From contig NZ_JAKZGD010000009.1 of assembly GCF_022549495.1 (NCBI RefSeq), forward strand, positions 91,752-155,751: a stretch of 64,000 bases of DNA, in the 5' to 3' direction. Of the stretch, positions 28,371 through 39,576 are shown piece by piece. Under the pieces are notes generated by a model. That model saw nothing but the letters and a program-made list of their open reading frames with translations, was not told where the DNA came from and did no database searches. This DNA is from Acinetobacter sp. ANC 4805 (GTDB lineage Bacteria; Pseudomonadota; Gammaproteobacteria; Pseudomonadales; Moraxellaceae). Position 1 is the stretch's first letter, and each line of letters opens with the position of its first letter. The position numbers and the translations under genes were made by a program.

Positions 28371-29378
28371 ATGAACCAAGTTTTTGTACAAAATACACAA
28401 CCTAATTTTTTTAACATGGTACAAACACCACCCCATGTATATCCGAATGGAAGTGTTGGCTTTCCTACAAATGGCACAATGGTCAGACCTATTTATGGAG
28501 ATCCAATGTTTAATCAAATCGCATTCGGTTTGATCAATGCTACGAAACTGTTAGAACAAGATAAAATTAAGGTGCTTCCTAAAGCTACGCCAACTATACC
28601 TTATCCGCAGATGAATCAATTATGTGTTTGGATTCTAGATCAAGTAAAAAATTTTGCTCATTTTATCGACCTTTTTCAAGGCTTTGAAGCTCACCCTCAC
28701 TTAAAAGTCTTTCATCAGTTTGCAGTTCAAAATATTGGTTTGGTGACTTCCCCCCAACCCATTCCTATCACTATATTTCAAAATAACTTCAATCGTTTTC
28801 GTGGTGAACTATACGTTGCCAAAGCTAAGCTTCACGCCAATAAATATGAAGCGCAAGTGCAAAAACTTCGTAATGAACAAAAAACTGTTTTCCGACGTGT
28901 AATGCAAACACAAGACCAAGCTAATTGTATTTTCCTAGAGCTACCTTTGATTGCACAAACTGATCCACCTCATTATGAGACTCAGGAAGATGCGGAGAAA
29001 ATATCTGTAAAAGTGTTAAAGCAATACTTCCAGTGGTTACATAAAGCTGGGCAACTCACAGAGAAACTTTATGATATTCAATGGCGCATCGTCAAAGGTC
29101 TTGATCAAGGGCTAACTGCACAGGCATTTGTTTACATCATTGGGAATGAAGAAAACTATATGCCCTTACTCAAAGAACAATGGGAATGGGTCTGCCATGA
29201 TTATCAACTTCAAGGTATTTTTCCAGAGCCTAAGCACACCCATTGCTACGATGGACAAGGTATCGTCCAAAAAGCATGGTTACAACTTATCGAACGAGTC
29301 CATGAGCCACTTGGTTTTTATCGCTATAAAGGCAATGGTATTACTTATGCATGGAAAACCTACACAGGTAATGTATAG
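28371..29378 (+). CDS. Unrecognised partner of the HUH protein (335 residues)
   Basis: The family is not recognised. The protein is soluble, with a Pro/Asn-rich start, a Gln/Lys-rich helical middle (KLRNEQKTVFRRVMQTQD) and a C terminus rich in aromatic residues (GFYRYKGNGITYAWKTY). It follows the Gp2-like gene directly and is probably co-transcribed, so a replication or DNA-packaging role is plausible but unproven. A decayed copy of its last 60 codons lies at 32409-32605. Confidence 0.78.
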   Translation: MNQVFVQNTQPNFFNMVQTPPHVYPNGSVGFPTNGTMVRPIYGDPMFNQIAFGLINATKLLEQDKIKVLPKATPTIPYPQMNQLCVWILDQVKNFAHFIDLFQGFEAHPHLKVFHQFAVQNIGLVTSPQPIPITIFQNNFNRFRGELYVAKAKLHANKYEAQVQKLRNEQKTVFRRVMQTQDQANCIFLELPLIAQTDPPHYETQEDAEKISVKVLKQYFQWLHKAGQLTEKLYDIQWRIVKGLDQGLTAQAFVYIIGNEENYMPLLKEQWEWVCHDYQLQGIFPEPKHTHCYDGQGIVQKAWLQLIERVHEPLGFYRYKGNGITYAWKTYTGNV

Positions 29379-29397
29379 TAAATAAAGCTAAAAATAG

Positions 29398-29434
29398 ATA
29401 TAAAAAAATAGCCTTAAGTTAAGGCTATTTTTAT
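29398..29434. terminator. Terminator after the 335-residue gene
   Basis: AAAAATAGCCTTAAGTTAAGGCTATTTTT is a near-perfect hairpin with A and T runs on both sides. Confidence 0.85.
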
Positions 29435-29614
29435 TTTTCACAGATTGTAACTTTGATGCTATAACTTATTAAATTTTTCCATTATGGACTTAAGATGAAC
29501 TTCACTAAAAGTTCCTCAAAAGAAGGAAGTCCTAGAAATAAAAAGAAATTTATGAATAAAAATTAAAAAGTTGAACGAAACTGATGTTCTCAATTTCCTT
29601 GTTATTCAAAATTC

Positions 29615-32308
29615 CTATTCATTTTTCATCTCATAGGCTTTAATCCATTTAGCCCAGCTATTTAGCTTATTACCTGAATGCTGCGTTGTAACATCTGTCC
29701 ATTTCAGATCATATTTTTCTTTCAAAAGAATGCCTAAATTCTGCCCTGATAATTTATCAGTTGAATACAAATCTTTTATTTCCAATATAGCTTGTATACT
29801 AAATTCTGAACTAGCCTTAGCATAAAGAATTGAATCAAAATCATCGATCTCCATCACCCGATCATTGTCTACTAACTCAAACTTTCTCAAAATCTCTACT
29901 GTTTTATTTGTCTTACTATCATTCGGTAACTGTTGAAGACTTTTACCTACTATTTCACTATAAATTGAAATAAACAATTGAGGTGAAATTCTAGGAACAA
30001 AGAAATTAGAAGTACGTCTTCTATTCATAACGGAAGTTTTTGAACTGCCTAGATCTCGGTAAATCCATGTATTTGGCTCTGTTGTTGGTTGTAAAAAACC
30101 CGTTAATTCTAACCAACGGATAAGCCTAATAGCATATAATCGCCAAGTTTTATCAGCGTACTTATTCTCTGAATATGTTTCTTTCATTAAATCAATAATA
30201 CTAGTAATTGTTAAAAAAGTTCCGCTAGGTAAATCTTTCAAATGTAAGGTAATAATATGTTTTTTAAATTTTTCTCTAATTATATTCAGTAGATTTTCTT
30301 GAGTATTTCCATCCTCTAATAAATCTTCAGATAGAACATATTGAGAGTTTTCTCGTGTAGCTAATCCAAAAAGTAAAATATCAGTCCCAACATTTTGAAT
30401 TGTACCTTCAGAAAAGTTTGTCTTTTCTTGTAAAGAATGGATAGTTACAGGTGACTTAGATAAATATTTCACAACATTCCAAATTGTTGAAAAATCATGT
30501 GATGGTAAATATCTAAGAGCGATAATTGGAACATTTCCTGTCAGAACAAATTCTCGGAAAATATCCCAATAGAGATTTAGCCTATTGCCACTTTTAACAA
30601 TTAATCTTTTATGTAATAAACTTTGAACTATCTCATCAGTACAAATTTCAATAGTTTCTATCAAGTCTACAGGTGCCTTTGTTGCAACAAATCTTAGTGC
30701 TTTTTGTTCAGATATACTTAGTTCACTTAAATCATCCGAAAATAAACTAGCGATATCTAATTTATTTTCTAACAAATCTTCCTGTTTAGCACCTTGTTCT
30801 AATTTGTCATATAAATGGATGCATAATTTTTTTAAGAGCCACGGATAACCTTGACTTGATACTGTTAAATTATGTTTCAAATCACCATCTAATTTTTGAC
30901 CAATCACATCCTCAAACTTACTAATTACAGTATGAGATTCTCTATCTGAGAATGGGCTTAATTTCCTTACCATACGGTATTCGGAAAGTTTATGCCAGAA
31001 AAAATATGCAGGATTTTCCGTATGTGTAGTACTATCTGTCTTCCATGCAAAGCCAATACAAAAATTAAATTGTAAACTAGTAGCATCCATTAACATATTG
31101 GAAGTATTAGTAAATAGATCAGATAGATCTGGTTTACTAAACAATTCTTCAAACTGATCAAATACTAAGACTATTATTTGATTAGCCTTATCCACACTTT
31201 CTAAATATTCAGTAATCGACTCCGAATCTAACGGATGACTAGCATTTGTAATCAAAATATTAATTTCAGGATCACCAAATCCCTTTTTTTGAGCATTCTT
31301 TAACGTTTTAAGCAATGCAGCATAAATATATTCTGATGATTTAGCAGCTCGAACATCTACAGCACATATATAAACTTTGTGTTTTTGATGTCTATTTTCT
31401 GCTTTCTCAAGCAATTTTATGATTAATGAGCTTTTGCCTAACCCTGAATTTCCTGTAATAGCAAAACAACGTCTAGTTGTTTCCTTTTCTTTAATTTTTT
31501 TAAAAAAATCAAAGATATCATTAATATCTTTAGTTCTCCCTACAAAGTCTTCAGGTCTAGCAGGACGATAGTCGTTCCAATCATCACCTTTTTGGACTTC
31601 AACAACTTCAATTAGGCTCTCTTCTAAACTTAACTTTTTCTCCTTCTTTGTAAATAATATTATTTTCGAGAAATCTAATTTTGATAAGTTTGAGTCCGTC
31701 GAAGCAATATTATCTAAAAGAGCTTGGTCATCAACTAAACTTAAGGATTTAGCATGATAGCAAACTACTTTAGAAGGCATTCCTCCCTCCAGAATTGCAA
31801 CAGCCCAGAACTTACCATAAGGTGTGATTAGTAAACTCCATTCTCCTATATTCTCTTCAGGCAAATATTGTATTAATTGTGCTTGAGGAGGAGGATTTAT
31901 AATTTTTGAAGCCAATAGAGAATCAATAATTTTTCTAGGTGTATAAATGACTAACTTTCCAGCTAAGCCTTTTGATGCTAATTCATCCTCAATCCCTTTA
32001 GCTTCTTTACCCAATTCACTAGTACTAATTAACCAACCTTCTGAATATCCTTGTAAGACGATAGTACCCATTAGTTGCCTAATAATAGGAGCATCAATTT
32101 TCCCGTCTCGATAAGCTTTACATTCAACATAGATTGTTCTGTCCGCAACATTATGTTTACATAGCAAATCTAACTCCATTCCAGTCTTTTTAACTTCTTC
32201 TTCTACTTTGAAGTTTTGAATCTCAAGCATTTCTCTACTTAAAGTTTCTAGTAAATCCCCTCTCTCTTTAGTTGTGGCAGAACTTGGCACACAAATTTCA
32301 ATTTTCAT
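29615..32308 (-). CDS. PD-(D/E)XK nuclease fused to a STAND-like P-loop NTPase; candidate defence protein
   Basis: The protein has 897 residues from the ATG at 32308 (AGAGA upstream; a TTG ten codons earlier is less likely). The first 140 residues look like a restriction-type PD-(D/E)XK domain: GMELDLLC (E45, D47), then E62-C-K64 (YVECKA). A linker leads to a P-loop domain with Walker A GNSGLGKSS (about 287-295) and Walker B LVFDQFEELF (about 380-390). The later SQGYPWLLKKLC and several predicted winged helices suggest a STAND/AAA+ switch. This mix is typical of anti-phage or anti-plasmid genes. No exact family is recognised, and the gene is AT-rich compared with its neighbours. Confidence 0.78.
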   Translation of the reverse strand: MKIEICVPSSATTKERGDLLETLSREMLEIQNFKVEEEVKKTGMELDLLCKHNVADRTIYVECKAYRDGKIDAPIIRQLMGTIVLQGYSEGWLISTSELGKEAKGIEDELASKGLAGKLVIYTPRKIIDSLLASKIINPPPQAQLIQYLPEENIGEWSLLITPYGKFWAVAILEGGMPSKVVCYHAKSLSLVDDQALLDNIASTDSNLSKLDFSKIILFTKKEKKLSLEESLIEVVEVQKGDDWNDYRPARPEDFVGRTKDINDIFDFFKKIKEKETTRRCFAITGNSGLGKSSLIIKLLEKAENRHQKHKVYICAVDVRAAKSSEYIYAALLKTLKNAQKKGFGDPEINILITNASHPLDSESITEYLESVDKANQIIVLVFDQFEELFSKPDLSDLFTNTSNMLMDATSLQFNFCIGFAWKTDSTTHTENPAYFFWHKLSEYRMVRKLSPFSDRESHTVISKFEDVIGQKLDGDLKHNLTVSSQGYPWLLKKLCIHLYDKLEQGAKQEDLLENKLDIASLFSDDLSELSISEQKALRFVATKAPVDLIETIEICTDEIVQSLLHKRLIVKSGNRLNLYWDIFREFVLTGNVPIIALRYLPSHDFSTIWNVVKYLSKSPVTIHSLQEKTNFSEGTIQNVGTDILLFGLATRENSQYVLSEDLLEDGNTQENLLNIIREKFKKHIITLHLKDLPSGTFLTITSIIDLMKETYSENKYADKTWRLYAIRLIRWLELTGFLQPTTEPNTWIYRDLGSSKTSVMNRRRTSNFFVPRISPQLFISIYSEIVGKSLQQLPNDSKTNKTVEILRKFELVDNDRVMEIDDFDSILYAKASSEFSIQAILEIKDLYSTDKLSGQNLGILLKEKYDLKWTDVTTQHSGNKLNSWAKWIKAYEMKNE

Positions 32309-32408
32309 CAAGAAATCTCTAATAGTATTTTTAAACAATTGAATTAAGTATAAAAAAAAAATCCTCTAATGTCTAAATTACGATCAATTTTTCTTTTAAC
32401 TATTACGT

Positions 32409-32605
32409 AAAGAACAATCGGTAAACAGATGCTTGGATTATCAACTTCAAGGTGTTTTTTCCTGAACCTCGGCACATCAATTGCTTTAATTAGGTATCGT
32501 TCAAAAACATAGTTACAACTTATTAAACGAGTTAATGAGCCACTTGGTTTTTTATCGTTATAAGCTCACTGTATGTGAAAAAAATACTCAAGTAATGTTC
32601 ACAAC
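32409..32605 (+). pseudogene. Decayed duplicate of the 3' end of the 335-residue gene
   Basis: This stretch aligns over most of its length with 29172-29360, for example TTATCAACTTCAAGGT, GGTTACAACTTAT or its near copy, and GAGCCACTTGGTTTTTATCG with one extra T. It has frameshifts and stops. It lies on the opposite side of the nuclease-NTPase gene from the intact copy. Confidence 0.8.
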
Positions 32606-32771
32606 CTATAGCCTTTTTATTGTCATCTAAGGGTTCATTCGTGAGCCTTTTTATATTTTAAAAATATCTTTTCAAAGCCAAAATTGAGTTTAGAATTATT
32701 TAATATTTTTGTACTGATTTCTTATTCAGTCCAAGATCATCCCATCTCTGCTTTTTACATTCAATATTTGA

Positions 32772-32794
32772 TGAGGGGTAGGTTGAGGGGTAAA
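32772..32794 (+). repeat. 23-bp direct repeat, right copy; probable integrase arm site
   Basis: The sequence is identical to 806-828 and has the same orientation. It lies 50 bases inside the attachment repeat and is not followed by a start codon here. Confidence 0.6.
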
Positions 32795-32810
32795 ATCATA
32801 GATAAAAAAT

Positions 32811-32834
32811 AAGCCCTTGTAAAAACAAGGGCTT
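32811..32834 (-). terminator. tRNA-Ser terminator
   Basis: AAGCCCTTG pairs with CAAGGGCTT, followed on the minus strand by a T run. It is directly behind the tRNA 3' end. Confidence 0.85.
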
Positions 32835-32843
32835 AATTCAAAA

Positions 32844-32859
32844 TTTGGCGGAAGCGGTG
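32844..32859 (-). repeat. Attachment-site repeat, right copy
   Basis: The 16 bases TTTGGCGGAAGCGGTG form the last 14 bases of tRNA-Ser plus two bases beyond it. The identical left copy is at 671-686. Confidence 0.85.
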
Positions 32860-32935
32860 AGATTCGAACTCACGGAGGACTCACACCCTCGTCGGTTTTC
32901 AAGACCGGTGCATTAAACCGCTCTGCCACGCTTCC
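32846..32935 (-). tRNA. tRNA-Ser(UGA), island target
   Basis: The 90-base gene reads GGAAGCGTGGCAGAGCGG at its start, has the anticodon loop CTTGAAA (anticodon TGA), a long variable arm, TTCGAATC in the T loop, and an encoded CCA end. Acceptor strands GGAAGCG and CGCTTCC pair. It is intact, so integration restored its 3' end. Confidence 0.97.
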
Positions 32936-33021
32936 ATGTGCGTAAGAATACAAAGCTTGCTCTCTTTATTCAAGAGAAATTTAACTGCAATGTATTCAAA
33001 TGCATAATGTTTCATCAATTA

Positions 33022-35256
<2,235 letters not shown>

Positions 35257-35327
35257 TCAATGAAAAGTGTTACAATAGTTCCGATTTTTTATTCTCAAGA
35301 CCACCTTTTCGGGGTCTTTACTAATAA

Positions 35328-36686
<1,359 letters not shown>

Positions 36687-36714
36687 AAGATTGGTAAATT
36701 AATTTACCAACTTG

Positions 36715-36746
36715 AAAAGGCTGAATATTTTTATTCAGCCTTTTTT
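36715..36746 (+). terminator. argG terminator
   Basis: AAAAGGCTGAATATTTTTATTCAGCCTTTTTT is a hairpin with a T run (given as its two arms AAGGCTGAAT and ATTCAGCCTT). Confidence 0.9.
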
Positions 36747-36877
36747 ATTCTGCTAAGAAAATCAAATTTTTAATCATTGCATTTTTAGGACAATATGTCG
36801 CAATAAAAGACTATTTATCACCATTATGAATCGATAATATAAACATCAAGCAAAACATAATAATTGGGAGATGAAAG

Positions 36878-37561
36878 ATGAATGCTTATCTACATCGTAG
36901 TGAAAACCGTGGTCATGTCAAAGCGGGTTGGTTAGACACCTATCATAGCTTTTCATTTGGTAGTTGGTATAACCCGAAATACATGGGTGTCAGTGCATTA
37001 CGTGTAATCAATGATGATACGGTTGCTGCACATAATGGTTTTGGTACACATCCCCATGACAATATGGAAATCTTAACCTGTGTACTTGATGGCACCATTT
37101 CCCATAAAGACAGTATGGGTAATGAAGGGCAAATCAATGCAGGTGAATGGCAGTTGATGAGTGCTGGAACTGGCGTCACCCACAGTGAAATGAACAAACA
37201 TGATCAAGCGGTGCATCTGTTACAGATTTGGATTCAACCGAATTTACAAGATGCTGAGCCAACCTATCAGCAAATTCAGCTCAATCCTAAAGATCATCCA
37301 AACCAATGGCACTTAATCGCGGGTGATGAATCCGCACCAATGTTAATTCGTCAAAATGCCGAAGTGAAAACAGCAGTGCTTGAAAAAGATCAACATCTAG
37401 AAATTACAGCACGGAAAAAAGTGAACTATGTGCATGTGATTTCAGGTGAAGTAATGATTGCCAATCATTTGGTTAAAGCGGGTGATGCTTTAGTGTTTGA
37501 TGAGACTGCGACGATTACTGCATTGCAAGACAGTCAAATGATTTGGTTTGACCTACCTTAA
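36878..37561 (+). CDS. Pirin-family (YhhW-like) cupin protein
   Basis: The 227-residue protein begins with the pirin signature (HRSENRGHVKAGWLDTYHSF). It has the metal-ligand histidines of the N-terminal cupin (GFGTHPHDNMEI, VTHSEMN). Bacterial homologues include a quercetinase-like YhhW, but the physiological role is uncertain. It starts behind GGGAGATG and stands alone between argG and a small membrane-protein gene on the opposite strand. Confidence 0.88.
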   Translation: MNAYLHRSENRGHVKAGWLDTYHSFSFGSWYNPKYMGVSALRVINDDTVAAHNGFGTHPHDNMEILTCVLDGTISHKDSMGNEGQINAGEWQLMSAGTGVTHSEMNKHDQAVHLLQIWIQPNLQDAEPTYQQIQLNPKDHPNQWHLIAGDESAPMLIRQNAEVKTAVLEKDQHLEITARKKVNYVHVISGEVMIANHLVKAGDALVFDETATITALQDSQMIWFDLP

Positions 37562-37576
37562 TTAAACTCGGTTTAT

Positions 37577-37612
37577 CTTGTACCCCTTGCCCCTCAGGGG
37601 GTACAAGCTTTT
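37577..37612. terminator. Convergent terminator after the pirin gene
   Basis: CTTGTACCCC (37577-37586) pairs with GGGGTACAAG (37598-37607), followed by CTTTTTAA. Confidence 0.85.
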
Positions 37613-37845
37613 TAATCATTATTGCTACTACTATCACAACTACTCGAGTCTGAGTTTGACTCATCATTTGAACTACATTCATCAGAACGTCTAGCATCAT
37701 TATTCTGAGAAGAATTACACGAATAAGTGGTTGAAAAATATGGCTGGCTATAATCAGAATTATCTTGTGTAGAATCAGTTTTCTTGGCAAAAAAGAATAA
37801 TAAAATCAAACCAATAATAATCACTACAATACTAAATATCAGCAT
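37612..37845 (-). CDS. Small membrane protein with Ser/Asp/Asn-rich tail
   Basis: The 77-residue protein has one N-terminal membrane helix (IFSIVVIIIGLILLFFF) and a low-complexity tail of Ser, Asp and Asn with several cysteines. The ATG at 37845 follows GGGAATTGTG. Such proteins are common in Acinetobacter, but no function is recognised. An overlapping frame at 37515-37790 on the same strand is less convincing. Confidence 0.6.
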   Translation of the reverse strand: MLIFSIVVIIIGLILLFFFAKKTDSTQDNSDYSQPYFSTTYSCNSSQNNDARRSDECSSNDESNSDSSSCDSSSNND

Positions 37846-37918
37846 CACAATTCCCTATTGCTACCCGAATCCTTATGACAAACTATAGCGCAAATTTGCT
37901 TTAAAATGATGGGCATTA

Positions 37919-37942
37919 AAAAAGCCCGATTAACGGGCTTTT
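37919..37942. terminator. Orphan terminator hairpin
   Basis: AAAGCCCG/CGGGCTTT with flanking A and T runs lies between two minus-strand genes, about 75 bases upstream of the small membrane-protein gene. Confidence 0.7.
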
Positions 37943-38530
37943 CTACAACCTTGAACATTTTTAAAAACGATCTGAATCGTTTCGTTCGTTGTTAGCTTTG
38001 TGTTCAGGTTGTCATATCTTTGTTCATTTAGGCAAGATTTCTCTTAAATCCCAAATAGTATATGACTTCCTTATTGTTTAAATTATCACCAATATAAGGA
38101 GAGGTCAATAGAGTGACCTACACTAAATTTATCCATACATAATAAGCTTCTTTCATAAATCGAAAAACACTCATCTTTTGATAAATATTCATCCTATTGT
38201 ATTGAACATAATACGAATATTCCCCTATCGTCCCCCACTACCGACATCAAAAGTATAAAACTTCAATTTTTTATCAGATGAAAATGAATACCTAAATGAT
38301 ATGGTCTCGACAGATCGGAAAAGCATAATTAAAACTTGCAGGATTATGCATAATTTTATGAATTACTTCCGATTCAATCGACTGATTCACATCATAAAAA
38401 TCTTTTTGCTTGTATTGTTACATCAGATTTTTTCAAATTGGATCAATGTTTTAACGTGAGCTGTAGAAATCAAAATAATCAAAAGCAACAGTACAAGTTT
38501 GTTCAATATTTTCCTATTCTTTTACCTCAA

Positions 38531-38570
38531 AATTAAAAAGCGCAGGATACTGATCCCACGCTTTTTAATT
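38531..38570 (-). terminator. ppsR terminator
   Basis: AATTAAAAAGCG pairs with CGCTTTTTAATT, with an inner GGGAT/ATCCT pairing, just after the ppsR stop. Confidence 0.85.
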
Positions 38571-38581
38571 GACGATCATAT

Positions 38582-39418
38582 TTATCCAATACGGCGTTTT
38601 AAACCCGTCGCTTGTAAAATACGCGTTGAGATTTCTTCAATCGACATTTCAGTCACATTTAAGTACTTAATTCCTTCTGAAATGTAAATCCCTTCGATTG
38701 CACGTAATTCCATCTGACACTGGCTAAAACTTGCATAACGACTATTTGCCTTACGCTCATTACGAATCGCAACTAAACGCTCAGCATCAATCATCAAACC
38801 AAAAAGTTTATTTTTATGTTCTCTTAAAACTTTTGGCAAACGGTTATCGTCTAAATCTTCCTCAGTTAAAGGATAATTCGCGACACGAATACCGAATTGC
38901 AAAGACAGATAAATTGATGTTGGTGTTTTCCCAGAACGAGAAACGCCGATTAAAATAATATCAGCTTTATCATAATGACGTGTTCTTGCGCCATCGTCAT
39001 TGTCTAAAGCAAAATGAACAGCATCAATACGTGCTTTGTAATATTCTGAATCTGTGACTGCGTGTGTTTGTCCAACCAATGTCGTTGGTGGCGTTCCCAA
39101 TTCTTGCTCAAGTTTACTAATTAATCCCTCAAAAACATCTAAATTTACAGCTTTGGCTGTATTAATAATTTCTCGAACATGAGGGTCAACCAAAGTATCA
39201 AAAACCAGCGGTAAAGAACCATCACGAGACTGGCATGCATTGATCTCTACAGCCACATTCATAGCAGCTTCTTCGGTGGTGATATAAGGCATGATATGGA
39301 TGTCAAAATCAACGTTTGGAAATTGCGCAAGTAGTGAATGTCCAAGGGTTTCTGCGGTAATTGCGGTACCATCTGAAATAAAAAATACGCTCCGTTTAAT
39401 TTGTTTACTTACGGGCAT
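38582..39418 (-). CDS. ppsR: PEP synthase regulatory protein (kinase/pyrophosphorylase)
   Basis: The 278-residue protein matches the DUF299/PpsR family. It begins SVFFISDGTAITAETLGHS and has the P-loop GVSRSGKTPTS. PpsR uses ADP to inactivate PEP synthase by phosphorylating a threonine and reverses this with phosphate. It is divergent from ppsA, the expected partner. I place the start on the ATG at 39418, since the codon before it is a TTG and GAGAA lies upstream. Confidence 0.94.
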   Translation of the reverse strand: MPVSKQIKRSVFFISDGTAITAETLGHSLLAQFPNVDFDIHIMPYITTEEAAMNVAVEINACQSRDGSLPLVFDTLVDPHVREIINTAKAVNLDVFEGLISKLEQELGTPPTTLVGQTHAVTDSEYYKARIDAVHFALDNDDGARTRHYDKADIILIGVSRSGKTPTSIYLSLQFGIRVANYPLTEEDLDDNRLPKVLREHKNKLFGLMIDAERLVAIRNERKANSRYASFSQCQMELRAIEGIYISEGIKYLNVTEMSIEEISTRILQATGLKRRIG

Positions 39419-39576
39419 CAAAATTCTCCTTAAACATTTGTCTTAGTGCTCTATAATCTTTATAGTAAACTCATCTAACATGACTGTCGCTTAGTAAAAC
39501 GCTAAATCTAGGCACATTCGTATAATTTCATACCAATGATGGTCATTCATACTGCAAAAAAAGTGGAGTAAATACT

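Larger units (their letters stand above)
32309..32845. other. Right end of the island without intact genes
   Basis: Besides the decayed gene end (32409-32605) and the 23-bp repeat (32772-32794), I see no coding sequence here. The last bases lead into the tRNA terminator and the attachment repeat. Confidence 0.6.
37849..38581. other. Gene-free stretch between small membrane gene and ppsR
   Basis: I see no credible gene in these 730 bases. AAAGCCCGATTAACGGGCTTTT at 37920-37941 is a clear terminator hairpin with no obvious upstream gene. GGTCAATAGAGTGACC (38104-38119) is a short inverted repeat. The ppsR terminator lies at its right end. A small RNA ending at 37941 is possible but not shown. 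Confidence 0.55.

Noticed and set aside
32846..33021. Further tRNA genes beside tRNA-Ser
   Set aside because: No second cloverleaf is visible on either strand.
37515..37790. 91-codon minus-strand frame overlapping the pirin gene and terminator
   Set aside because: It runs through the pirin terminator and the small membrane gene in another frame.
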